From Lepiota brunneoincarnata (lineage: Eukaryota; Basidiomycota; Agaricomycetes; Agaricales; Agaricaceae), in NCBI GenBank assembly GCA_023014365.1, contig JAEBUN010000012.1, forward strand, positions 1,116,001-1,180,000: a stretch of DNA of 64,000 bases, read 5' to 3'. This document shows, in pieces, positions 52,776 through 64,000 of this stretch; the first letter of the stretch is position 1, and every line of letters begins with the position of its first letter. Both the position numbers and the translations under genes were made by a program. The notes below the pieces were generated by a model. It was not told the origin of the DNA. It made no database searches and worked only from the letters and a program-made list of their open reading frames with translations.

Positions 52776-55400
52776 TCTATAAGAGAATGGGACAACAAGC
52801 CTGGGATGATGGCTGATGACCAATTGTTAGTCAGCACTGACCAATCCTGACATAATATTTTCTGATTGGCTGGCTGAGGGGGTGGATTCCAAGGAGGGGG
52901 CCTGGGGGCCTATACATTTGGGGATCTGGGGGGGTGGATAGCGAGATGTGAACGGCAAAATTAGTAAGCAGGTTGATAGGAAGAATGATGAGGAGTAAAT
53001 TGATCTTTGTGGGGGAAGAGGTGTCTGTAGAGGGTTGGGAAATGGTTCAATGGCATTGATACTTGGGATTCCGATTGGGGCACGCTGGCCCTCCCCTTTC
53101 GCGAAGACGCAAAGCGAATCAATAGAGAGAACAATGAGGAATAACATCTTTGATGGGAATATTGATGGGGGTATTCCCGGTGCCAGAGGCGTTCGTTTGC
53201 AATGTAAATTTGGGAGTGGGGGGCGGCTATAGGCATGGCAATCCTCTGATTTAACGAGTATTTATTAATAGGTGGAATGTTGAGCAATTGGACATGGGCT
53301 TTGATGGCCCATCAGAGGGGAAAATGCAAAAAGCGCATTTGAGTGGCTTCCACTGGCTCAATTGCTACAATAATTTGGTACTAATTTGGGGTACAAACTG
53401 CGAAGACCTCGCAGAAATCTGGAACAGAATCAATAGGGAGAATGTGGAGGAATAGTAATTACACTGTAATTTAAAAGGAAATTCATCCCAGGGCCCTGCA
53501 ATTATCCTATATCTTTGCTACATTGACACATGTTACCCCTCATCTACGTGCACATGCCCTCAAAGTCCTGGACCATACCCATAGGAACAATATAGTGCAA
53601 CACTCAATTTCATTTTGTACATGATATTGAATATCTCCGCTCATATACTCATTCCCCTCGCGCCAAACCTGGGATTCACGTGTCATACATCCCCATCATG
53701 GCCTCCAAGCAATCCACAAATAAATCAATAGGTGGAATGTTGAGCAATCGGAATTTCTTTGGGAACATGGAAATTCTGGCAATTGCTGACACATCCGGAT
53801 CAATGCCCACCTGAGCTTCTCACGCCCCGTCCACCATTGATCTTCCTGCCACCATCCCTCTCCAGCCATAAAAAATCGCTAAAAATACGCTTAAATTCGT
53901 GGAAATTCGGATAATATTAAAAGAATACTTATTGTTAAACAAGACCAAGCAAGATATCCAAAATCATCGTAAATAGCAAATAAAACCATAAAGATAATTG
54001 TAAAAATTCAGGAAAATTAGAAATAAATTAAAGATAAATCTAACTGCTCAGTGAGAGAAATGCAAAGTAAATTGATATAATCAATGCTAAGATCAGGATA
54101 GTGGTAAATTGTGATAGAAAGTAACCACACATGCATGCCAACAGCATGGATTGTGGTTAGTTTCATACTGTGTTTAAAATATAAGTAGTATAAGATATTC
54201 AGACAATGCTAGATTGTGATGGAAATTGATCACACATGCATGCCAAAGGCATGGATTGTGGTCAGTTTCCTGCTGTGTTCAAGATATCAGTAACACAACA
54301 TATTCAGATAATGCTAGATTGTGATGGAAATTGACTACACATACATGCTGAAGGTATGGATTGTGGTCAGTTTCCTGCTGTGTTCACAATATAAGTAACA
54401 CAACATATTCAGACAATGCTAGATTGTGATAGAAATTGACCACCCACTACTGTGTTCAAATATAAGTAATATATTATACCTAGACAATGCTAAGATTAGG
54501 ATAATGCTAAATTGCAATGGAAATTGACCACACATGCATGCTGGAGGCATGGATTGTGGTCAGTTTCATGCTGTGTTCAAGATATAAGTAATATAACATA
54601 TTCAGACAATACTAAATTGTGATGGAAATTGACCACACATGCATGCTGAAGGCATGAATTGTAGTCAGTTCCCTACTGAATTCAAGATATAAATAATACA
54701 ACATACTTAGATAATACTAAGCTTTAGATAATATAAACAACTAGCACACTCCAAGTGCCCAGGCCAAAGGGTCTGGGCATCCATTCAGATAATGCTAAGG
54801 TCATCAAGATATTGATTAACATAATCATGTAATCCATTCAGTGAATGCCAAAGTCATCAAAGCATTGATAAACAAGATCATGTGATCTATTCAGTCACTT
54901 ACAAACATCAGTAAATAAGGTTATGTGACTTCCAAAAAAAAAATTTCACTCAAAATCTCTAAACTTAACTATAATGCTAAAGTCATCCAAATTTGTGTGT
55001 AAGCTCAGGCATGTATTGTGATTATTTTCATGCTGTATTTAATATATAAGTAATATAACATACCTAGACAATACTAAGCTTCAGATAATATAAACAATTG
55101 TTACACTCCAAGTGCTCAGGCCAAAGGGTCTGGGCATCTATTCAGATAATGCTAAAGTCATTAAAATATTGTTAAATGCAATCATGTGATCCAGAAAAAA
55201 CTCATACTAAAACCATTTAACTAACAGATTTCAAGTACTTAAACCATCTCAAATAATACCAAAGTCATTAAAACATTCATAAATAAGGTCATGTGATCAA
55301 AATACAGACAAACAAATATCATCAAATAAAGTCATGTGATCTAACAAAATTTTGTTATTATACTCCCTGTGCCAAAGGCACAGCTAGGGTCTTACCCTAG
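52776..55400 (+). mobile_element. Helitron array unit 3, non-autonomous, mosaic
   Basis: Starts TCTATAAGAGAATGGG and ends CTAG with the same twin hairpins as unit 2 (55368-55382, 55384-55400). The left third is closest to unit 2, while about 53700-54700 follows unit 1. At about 54980-55007 it has the unit-1 end with the hairpins deleted (TTTGTGTGTAAGCTC) and continues into a unit-2-like tail. This suggests a lost 3' terminator and read-through. Carries six or so ~105-bp minisatellite units (54080-54720). Confidence 0.75.
54080..54720 (+). repeat. ~105-bp minisatellite in Helitron unit 3
   Basis: About six imperfect units with CACACATGCATGCC/TGAAGGCATGGATTGTGG; one lacks its centre. Same family as in units 1 and 2. 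Confidence 0.8.
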
Positions 55401-55679
55401 TCTATAAAGATTGGGACATGGACCCTGAATTAGTCAGCTTAGTCAGAATTGGTCAGCTTTTGTAATTATGTCAGCAGTTGTCCCCTTCATTGGACCAGAT
55501 CAACAGTACATCAAAAAAATTAGATAATCTGCCGAAAATATCACGATATACACCCTTCCCTAGGGGATGTCAATTAGTGGACACCAACTTTCACGCCTCA
55601 TGTCCAAAATGACATAATAGACCCAAAGAAGCCAGAATTCCCTATATGTGAGGGAGAGTGAAGCTCAAACTCACAGGGT

Positions 55680-56060
55680 CATTGCTATATTGTGATACAT
55701 CAGTGATACATCATTACTTTTGTGATTGGCTCACTACAAGGGTCAGGGACATCACTGTTATTGTGATACTTTGGTGATTGGCTTACTGTGGGGTTACAAA
55801 CATCACTATAGTGGTGATCCATTAGTGGTTGGCTTACTCTTGAGTCATATACATCACTATTGGGTATTGCTGGGGCCAAATAAACATTACTATTGTGATA
55901 TATCATTGAATCACTGATTGACCCACAACTGGGGGATATACATCACACCACTACTGCTGAAGTGTGATACACCAACTTGCTAAAGCATACACTCTATTAC
56001 TGTGATATACCAGTGGTTTATTCAACTGCTATTGTGAGTTGGGCTTTTGTTATTGTGATG
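55680..56060 (+). repeat. Degenerate short tandem repeat upstream of the Rep-helicase gene
   Basis: Irregular ~55-60-bp units with GTGATAC..C..TGGTGATTGGCTTACT and CATCACTAT cores. No open frame of note. It lies between the Helitron 5' end and the coding region, so it may include the promoter. Confidence 0.6.
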
Positions 56061-56189
56061 ATATGGTTAACTAATGAAAGAAACAGTGTGATCTCATAGT
56101 GCATTTGTCAAATTGTGAACTTGAGGAATTGGTTAACAAAAATGTTAGTCATATATTGGCATATCTATTGTTTCTGTTTTTGACTTGAT

Positions 56190-59100
56190 GTGATTTACAG
56201 GAACCCTCTTTCACCACCAACTACTCCTGAACAATTGCGCCAATCAACCCGGTCAGCAGACCGGTTAGAACGGTTGGAAATGACAGACCCTGATAAACGT
56301 CGCAATCGAAATCAAGAGCCATTTGCTGTTCCTCTCCAACCCAATTTTGGGGATATAGTTCCTGCACCTGTTGGTGTATCTGATGAGCATCCAGCACCTA
56401 TCCAGACTCTACAGTCAGCATTTGTGATGAATGCAAATATGGGTAGAGACAGTACTACTGGGTGGCACCACATATGGTTGCAGGGCCTTCTAATATTGCA
56501 GGACCTTCAACATCTACTGCTGGCCCATCTAATGTTCATGCTCAACTATCTGCTATACCTGAAACTCCTATACCAGAGTGGTTTAACCAACCAATGATGC
56601 ATCCTATGCCCAGAAATGTGCCTCCTGCACCTCCACAGACAAGAAGTAGGAATAGAGGAAGAGGAAGAGGGAGAGGAAGAGGAAGCAGTAGAGCTGCACA
56701 ACCACTGAGGCCACAGCATAATATTTCAGGTGGTCAGGCTAATCCTGCTTTCAATAATTTGCATAGAGGGCATATAGCACATATCACCCATGATCAGGAT
56801 AGGAGAAGGATAGAACAACTTGAGCAGGAACTTAGGGATAGGGAGAGGATACAACAGCAAAGACTTACTCAACTAGAACAAGCACTTACACAAAGGATGG
56901 AAGAGAATATACAGTCTCAGGTGGATAGAGATGCAGAATTGCAGAGAGACATTTTGGCCAGACATCTCCAAGAGCTGAGAGATGAGCAACAAGCTGAACT
57001 TCAGCAGGAGGATAATCTTGATATTCAGAATGAAGTTGATGAGCTTGATAACCAAGCCAGGATAAATCTTGAGCAATTTCAAGCTGAAGGGCAGGGAAAT
57101 GATCATGAGGTTCTGATCAATGAACCTCAGAATATTAGAGTTGAAGATGATGCAGAGCATAGAAATCCTGTTCAAGACCATAGAAATCATGCTCAGGGTC
57201 ATAGAAATCATGCTCGAGGTCAAAATCCTATTCCTCAAGGACATCGTCCATATCACGAACCCATTGAACCACATTTCTTAGGTCACATGGATATTGAATG
57301 TTCACATTGTCAAGCTCTTCACTTTGACTCTGAGAAACTTACATCATCAACCAGAAATAATATCAAGTTTGGTGTTTGTTGCCTTCAGGGCCAAGTCCAA
57401 TTACCTGCATATAGGGAAATGCATCCTGTCCTGAGACAACACATGTGTGGTATTAGTCCCCAATCTGATTCATTCAGAGGAAACATCAGACAATATAATG
57501 CTGCCTTTGCATTTACATCACTTGGAACTAAGATTGATGAATCAATTACACAAGCTTCAGGTCCTTACTGCTTTAAAATAAGTGGTGAACTTCATCACCT
57601 CTCAGGTGCTCTCTTGCCAGCTGAAGGTCAATCTCCAGTATATGCACAAATCTACATTTATGATTCTCAACAACAAGCAGATATCAGAGCCCAGAATAAT
57701 CAAGGGTTTTGTGATCATGCTGTACTTGCTGAGCTTGGAGATATGTTGTCTCAAGTGCATCCCTATGTTAATCTGTATGAAAGTGCATTTGATATTCTGC
57801 AGCAACAACCTGAGAATAGGCAACCAGTAGTATTTGTCAAGCTACATGCTGATAGATCACAGGACCAAAGAAGATACAATCTTCCTGCAGGTGATGATAT
57901 TGCAGCAGTAATTCCAGGCAGTGGATTAGAGGAACACTCTGATCATAGAGATATTATATTACATCCGAGTGGTGGTGGACTTTGGAGAATTAGTCACCTC
58001 CATCCTTCCTACTCTTCCTTACACTATGTATTACTCTTTCCATATGGTGAAGATGGATGGCATATTGCAATTAGATCACATCCTGGACCAACAGGCAATA
58101 CCAGATCAAAATTCGTGACTCAACGATCATATTATGCCTATCAATTTCATGTACGATCTGATCCTCAGCCTCCACTATTTTGGGGTAGTAAACTCTTCCA
58201 ACAATATGTTGTTAATGTTTGGGCCTCAGTTGAACAGAGTAATCTCAACTGGGTTAGAACTCATCAGAAACAAATTAGAGCTGATGTTTACCAAGGCCTT
58301 CAAGATATTGCTATTGGTGACCGAGATGAAAACCTAAATCTCCAAAACCATGGCAGAAGAATAATCTTACCTTCAACACATATTGGAAGTGATTGTCATA
58401 TGAATCAGTTGTTCCAGGATTCTATGGCTATTTGCAGAACTTTTTGGAAGCCTGATATCTTCTTGACTATGACTGCCAATCCAAACTGGCCTGAAATCCA
58501 GGAAGCTTTGTTTAGAGACTCAAGTGATAATCAGAAGCCCCAAACAGTAACAGACCGACCTGATATTGTTGCTAGAGTTTTTGAACAAAAGAAAGAAGCT
58601 CTTCTGAAGGAAATTAAACAAGGTCTCTTTGGAAAAGCAGTTGCAATGGTCCATACCATAGAGTTCCAGAAGAGAGGATTACCACACATGCACCTGTTAA
58701 TATTCCTGGATCCTGCTAACAAGATCTGGGATGCTGCACATGTTGATTCTATTGTGTCTGCTGTGATACCAGATCCAGTTAATGAACCTGAGCTGTACAA
58801 TGTGGTTACTACCATGATGTTACATGGTCCCTGTGGAAATGACCACCCAAATGCCAAGTGTATGGTAAATGGGAGATGTAGCAAGAAGTATCCAAAAGAG
58901 TTCAATCCTGCCACACTATATGGGGAAGATGGCTATCCCAAGTATGCTAGACCTGATAATGGCTGTACTTTTGTTAAAGGTGGTTTTACATATGATAACC
59001 AATGGGTTGTACCTTATAATGCATATCTTAGCTCAAAGTATTGATGCCACATTAATGTAGAGATCTGTGCTTCAGTTGAGGCTGTCAAGTACATTCACAA

Positions 59101-61480
59101 ATATATCTACAAAGGTCATGATTGAGCTACTCTAGAGGTTTCAACCAATCAGGATCAGCAGTGGGATGAAATCAAAGAGTATCTTGATGCTTGCTATATT
59201 TCTCCAATTGAAGCATGTTGGCATATATTTGAATTCTCTATGCATGCGGAATCACCAACAGTCTATCGCTTGCCAGTCCACTTGCCTAATCAACAGTTGA
59301 TCTACTATAATGAGGATGATCATGTAGAAGCAGTTCTTGCTAGAGACAACCTGGACAAAACTATACTCACAGCTTGGTTTGAAGCCAATCGGAATTATCC
59401 TGATGCACATAACACACTATATCAGGACTTTCCAAGAGCTTGGGTATACAAAAAGGAAAATAAACAGTGGTCTCCAAGGCAACGGGGTGATCCTGCAATT
59501 GGAAGGATGTATTTTGCATCTCCAGTACAGGGTGAAAGATTTTACCTCAGACTTCTGTTGACTTCTGTCCCAGGTGCAACATCATTTGAATATTTATGCA
59601 CCTTTGATGGAGTTGTCTATAATACATTTAGAGAGGCATGTTTGGCAAGAGGACTTCTAGAAAATGATAGAGAGTGGATCCAATGCTTGGATAAGGCCAG
59701 TCATATGCAGACTGGATCTGCATTGCATACATTGTTTGCAGTTATTCTACAAAACTGCAATCCATCTTCACCAGAGGCACTCTGGGATCGGTTCAAGCAC
59801 TCTATATGTGATGATCTTGCAAGGAGGCTAGAACAGATTCCCCATTACCAGGATCGGGTATTTACACCTGAGCAAAGATATGACTATGGGTTACATCTTC
59901 TTGATAAAATCCTGATGAGCTCAGGGAAAACTCTTAAAGACTTCCCACCTATGCCTCTATCACAGGGTCCTGGAGCTGGTGAAATTTGGGATGATATTCC
60001 TATCAACTTTATCCTAGCTGAACAACTCAACTACAATCGTGCTGAGCTGGAAGCTATGGTTGTAAGGAACACCCAGCTCTTTAATCAAGAACAAGCCAAT
60101 GTCTATAATGCTGCTATTCAATCTGTGGATAACAACCTGGGACAAATATTTTTCATTCACAGTGCAGGTGGATGTGGAAAAACATTTGTATGCAATACTC
60201 TTGCTGCTGTGGTCAGATCTAGGGGTCATATTGCACTGTGTGTTGCATCTTCTGGAATTGCTGCTCTATTACTTGAGGGAGGCAGAACTGCTCATTCCAG
60301 GTTTAAAATTCCAATACCTGCAGATGAAACTTCTGTATCTCCAATTACACGTACATCTCATATGTTCCCAGTATTGCAGCAGACAAAGATCATTATCTGG
60401 GATAAAGTTCCAATGCAACATAGCCATGGAATTCATGCTGTTGATCACTGCTTACAAGACTTATTCCAGACAAACTTACCCTTTGGTGGAATTACAGTTG
60501 TCTTTGGTGGTGACTTCCGTCAGACATTGCCAGTAGTTCCATGGGGCTTGAGGCAAGAAATTATTGGTGCTTCTATCATTTGTAGTCTACTCTGGAATAA
60601 TGTCACAATATATTACTTGTGGCAGAATATGAGATTAGACAACACTCCAGAAAGAGAGCAACATGCTGCATGGCTGCTCAGGATAGGTGCAGAAAACACC
60701 CTGGATAATGCTGAGACTGTTGAAATCCCTGCTGAAATGTGTTGCCCTGAGAACTCTATAGAAAGCCTTATTGATTCCACTTCTCCTCAAATTGGACAGG
60801 GCAACAAGCCTGACCAGTACTTCTTAGACAAAACAATTCTGTCTTCAAGGAATGATGAGGTGGATGATATTAATGAAACCATTCTTGACAAATTTCCAGG
60901 AGAGACTCATATACTCATGAGTGCAGACTCAGTACAACTGGAAAACCCAACCTTGAATGACTACCAACCATATCCTGCAGAGTACCTTCAATCACTTCGA
61001 GCAAGTGGACTACCACTTGCAAGGTTAGCTCTGAAGGTTGGGTCCCCTGTGATGCTTCTAAGAAACCTGGATGCATCAAAAGGCCTTTGCAATGGGACAA
61101 GAATAGTTGTAATGGCTATCAGGAGAAGGGTAATACAGTGCAAAGTTATAACTGGAGATGCCAAATATGCAGGGACAATAGTGTTAATTCCAAGAATTAT
61201 ACTAAAGCCAAATGATGAAACACTTCCAATCCCACTCCAACGCAGGCAATTTCCAGTATGACTTGCATTTGCAATGACTATTAACAAGTCACAGGGACAG
61301 TCAGTAAAGCATGTTGGAATTAATCTGCAGACACCAGTTTTTTCACATGGCCAATTGTATGTAGCACTATCTAGATATACATCTGCAAACAGGATTAAAG
61401 TAGTATTTCCTGAAGAAAATATTACCAAAAGAACCACCAATGTAGTATACAAGGAAGTTTTCAATGGACTGGATTTGTAG
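56190..61480 (+). pseudogene. Helitron Rep-helicase, inactivated by stops
   Basis: The N-terminal part (56190 to about 56455, just after a possible acceptor TTTACAG) is one frame off from the main frame. That frame runs 56462-61480: a basic RGRGRG stretch, a Gln-rich coiled coil, a Helitron-like N-terminal domain, the Rep HUH motif GLPHMHLL (about 58676-58699) and the two-tyrosine motif KYIHKYIYKG (about 59088-59117). Then comes a PIF1-type helicase with Walker A AGGCGKT (about 60164-60184) and a C-terminal INKSQGQS motif. TGA stops at 59042, 59123 and 61259 all fit former CGA. The family nicks and unwinds DNA for rolling-circle transposition. Confidence 0.92.
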
Positions 61481-61684
61481 TTAGAACATGAAACATTTAT
61501 TTTTCTTCTCTTATGGAACATTCATCTTTTTCTTTTTCATGGAACATTTAATTTAGGTTTGTTCAGTCATTTGTAATGTACATAGAACTGGAATTGTACT
61601 CAGGATTACAAACTCAGATTTACGTGTGACTTAGAATTGAAGCATAATCACACCCTGTGCCAATGGCATGGGTTCTTACCCTCG

Positions 61685-63599
61685 TATCTATGACAGGGAA
61701 CTTCTCACAATTATCCAAGCCCTTGAAGAATGGCGTCACTACCTCCTTGGCAGCCCCCATACCATCAATATCAGAACAGACCCCCAAAACCTCACATATT
61801 GGCATAAACCCCAGAAAATCAACTGCCAACAAGCATGATGGGTCCAGACCCTTGCCAACTACAACTTCAAATTAGAACATGTCCCAGGATCAAAGATCCC
61901 TGCACCAGATGCTCTATCAAGCCGTCCAGACCACATCCCTGATGAGGATAATGATAACAAAGATGTTACCATGCTTCCAGACAACCTCTTTGTTGCTGCA
62001 GCCAACATAGAAGATCAAAACTTGATTACAGTCCTCCCAGAACACCTCTTTATCACCACTGTTGATATGGAACTCCAAGAAAGAATCACAGAATCACCCA
62101 AATACAATGCTAGAACCACCAAAGCATTCAAACTTCTGAAGGAATCCCACCCTAACACTGCCGATAAAGACTTCAGAACAGTCCTGACCCCAAACAGTTC
62201 ACTTCTCACATTCCAAGAACATGTCATCATTCCAGAAGACCTCCAACTCAGATGCAATGTCATTGCAAGATACCATGACCACGCTACACATGGCCATCCT
62301 GGAGAACAGGAAACATACCGCCTCGCCAAGAAGGAAGTATATTGGCTGGGAATGTTGACGTTCATAAAGAACTACATCAAGGGCTGTCCAGAGTGTCAGC
62401 AACACAAAATCATATGCAGACCAGATCATGCACTGACTCAACCGATTCCACCATCATCTTCCAGATGCCCATTTGCTCAAATCTCATGGGATCTTATCAC
62501 CAGTCTACTGCCTAGCACCAGCCATAAATGCGATATTGTCTGTGGTGGACCATGGCCTTACAAAGGAGGTAATTTTCATCCCAACCTCAGATCAATCAAA
62601 CACTGACAACATTGGACAACTATTAATAGAAAAAGTCTTCACTAGGTTCAGACTACCTGACAAAATCATATCAGATCAGGATCCCAGATTTGCCACCAAC
62701 TCCCTCTGAGAGCTAGCCAAATGCCTAAACATCCAACAAGCATTCTCAACCACATACCATCCCCAGACAGATGGTTCCACTGAATGATACAACCAAGAAA
62801 TTGAGACCTACCTTGCCATATACTGCACCAGGAACCCCCTCAACTGGTCAGAAACCCTCCCTATCGCCGAGTTTGCACACAACTCCAAAATACATGCCTC
62901 AAGGCAGAAATCCCCATTCAAACTAATCATGGGATACAACCCTCCACTGATACCCATGGTCATGGAAACTTCAAACTTTCCATCAGTAGATGAATGCATC
63001 AGACTCCTTGATGATGCCAGAACAGAAGCACACACAGCACACCAACTCTCCACCAATATTATGAAACAAAGAACCAGAAGAACTGTCAAACCCCTTGAAA
63101 CACATCAAAAAGTATGGCTAGAAGCCAAGAACCTCAAACTCCACTTCATCTCCAACAAGATATCCCCAAAATGACTAGGACCTTTCCTCATCTCAGAAGT
63201 CCTATCACCACTCACATACAAACTAAAACTTCTGATCAAATGGAAGATACATCTGGTGTTCCACCGAAACCTCTTAACCCCATACGATGAAACAGAGGCA
63301 TATGGACCTCATCCAACGCCACCGCCACCAGACATCATCAATGAAGAAGAAGAATATGAAATAGAAGCTATTCTCAATCACTGCCATTACCATGGAAAAC
63401 TCCAATACTACATACATTGGAAAGGATACTCCCACACAGAGAACCAATGGATATCCAAAGAAGAACTCCACAACAATGCCAATGAATACTTGGAAGAGTA
63501 TAAAGAAGAACATCAACTTAACAGCAATGACCAGGAACTACCCAGAACCTACCAGAAGCAACTTTGCTCTACCACCAAACATACTCAAAAATGTCCATG
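61685..63599 (+). pseudogene. Pol of chromovirus A2, second part (RH-IN-chromodomain)
   Basis: Resumes exactly at the RNase H site YDRELLT. Integrase zinc-binding residues, C..C (about 62388), catalytic D in ISWDLIT (about 62487), D in ISDQDPRF (about 62670) and E in DGSTE (about 62782) can be followed through frame changes and TGA stops. Chromodomain EYEIEAILNHCHYHGKLQ...WKGY at about 63352-63500. Ends near 63599. Confidence 0.85.
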
Positions 63600-64000
63600 A
63601 ACAACCTTGACCTTGTCCACCCCCAATCCACTCTCCCCTTCTCCTCTTCCTCCACCACTTCTTCCATCATCATCATTGACAATCCCAACATTGAAAGAAA
63701 TTCCCCAACTCCAATCCCAAGGCCATCCCCATTCACACACTCCAACACCTTCACCAATGTCAGAGATGAAACTCCTGATCCCAACACTACACCCAAACCA
63801 GAACCAGTAGCCAGTAGCCACTTTACCCATCAACTTCCACACAACTAGTGTAGAAGACTTGCACACAATTGTCTCCACCCAATTCCTTACTGACAAAGTC
63901 AACAATGCTCCCATCAGTGACTATGACAGAGAAGTATGGGTGAACTATACCCATCACATTAAACAAACAAAACTCCTCCATGATGCCTTCCACACCCAAC
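63564..64000 (+). pseudogene. Start of A2 ORF3 (runs off the window)
   Basis: Ser/Thr/Pro-rich open frame after pol (63564-63848), then a segment VWVNYTHHIKQTKLLHDA that resembles the pre-knuckle part of ORF3 in B (W..F..LLYHKRLIHD). The double zinc knuckle would lie beyond 64000. Confidence 0.55.

Larger units (their letters stand above)
55401..61684 (+). mobile_element. Helitron array unit 4, Rep-helicase encoding
   Basis: Starts TCTATAAAGATTGGGAC at the end of unit 3 and ends with weakened hairpins and CCCTCG; the host A2 sequence resumes with T at 61685. The whole array sits between A and T of the target without duplication, as expected for Helitrons. It encodes a Rep-helicase protein on the plus strand, interrupted by stops. 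Confidence 0.88.
19938..64000 (+). mobile_element. Chromovirus A2, split by H and by the Helitron array
   Basis: 5' LTR 19938-20310, leader 20311-20675, gag 44057-45830, pol 45821-47752 and 61685-63599, ORF3 from about 63600 to beyond the window. The two gaps are filled by element H (20676-44048) and four Helitrons (47753-61684). Removing them gives a collinear element matching A1. It is a Ty3/gypsy chromovirus with a C-terminal chromodomain, heavily mutated. Confidence 0.85.

Noticed and set aside
49063..54720. Regularly spaced repeats that might suggest a CRISPR array
   Set aside because: The monomers are long (~105 bp), imperfect and contiguous, with no distinct spacers, inside eukaryotic Helitrons.
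1..64000. Host protein genes, rRNA, tRNA or other RNA genes
   Set aside because: None could be supported. Every block with recognisable coding sequence belongs to a transposable element or lies within one.

Overview
The window is a eukaryotic, transposon-dense stretch in which I found no host gene. Coding blocks with 51-61 nt GT-AG introns, chromodomain Ty3/gypsy elements, a second gypsy type with YIDDV reverse transcriptase, and Rep-helicase Helitrons point to a basidiomycete fungus, probably an agaricomycete. That assignment is inference; no species can be named from the sequence.

Almost everything belongs to nested mobile elements. I use working names. A = chromovirus family with a ~370-390 bp LTR (copy A1, 443-17245; copy A2, 19938 to beyond 64000). 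B = an apparently intact chromovirus (4737-12978). C = a decayed chromovirus (35449-42932). H = a large tRNA-primed gypsy element with ~1.3 kb LTRs (20676-44048). J = a gypsy remnant (17300-19937). Small LTRs without internal regions fall into families E, F/G, I and K. A head-to-tail array of four Helitrons fills 47753-61684.

Nesting order can be read from target-site duplications and from uninterrupted copies in the same window: J was hit by A2, A2 by H, the 3' LTR of H by an E LTR, and that E LTR by C. A2 was also hit by the Helitron array, which carries another E LTR. A1 was hit by an H-type LTR, which then took a G LTR, element B and an F LTR.

Layout: 1-442 LTR I; 443-3749 A1 gag-pol remnant; 3750-13657 H-type LTR carrying G, B and F; 13658-15379 mostly unassigned plus a second LTR I; 15380-17245 A1 ORF3, an inverted H-type LTR and the A1 3' LTR; 17246-19937 E fragment and J; 19938-20675 A2 5' LTR and leader; 20676-34753 H 5' LTR, gag, pol and an antisense gene block; 34754-44048 H 3' LTR with E and C inside; 44049-47752 A2 gag and half of pol; 47753-61684 Helitrons; 61685-64000 rest of A2 pol and start of its ORF3.

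The strongest unusual signals are these. Spliced antisense genes lie between pol and the 3' LTR of H. The palindrome TAAGCTTA occurs 18 times inside H, where about 0.2 would be expected by chance. A third ORF with a fixed double zinc knuckle is shared by A, B and C. All three chromoviruses have a 12-nt self-priming match and a Gag-end slippery heptamer. Decay runs almost entirely through CpG transitions: 15 of 16 differences between the LTR pairs of B and C are at CpG.
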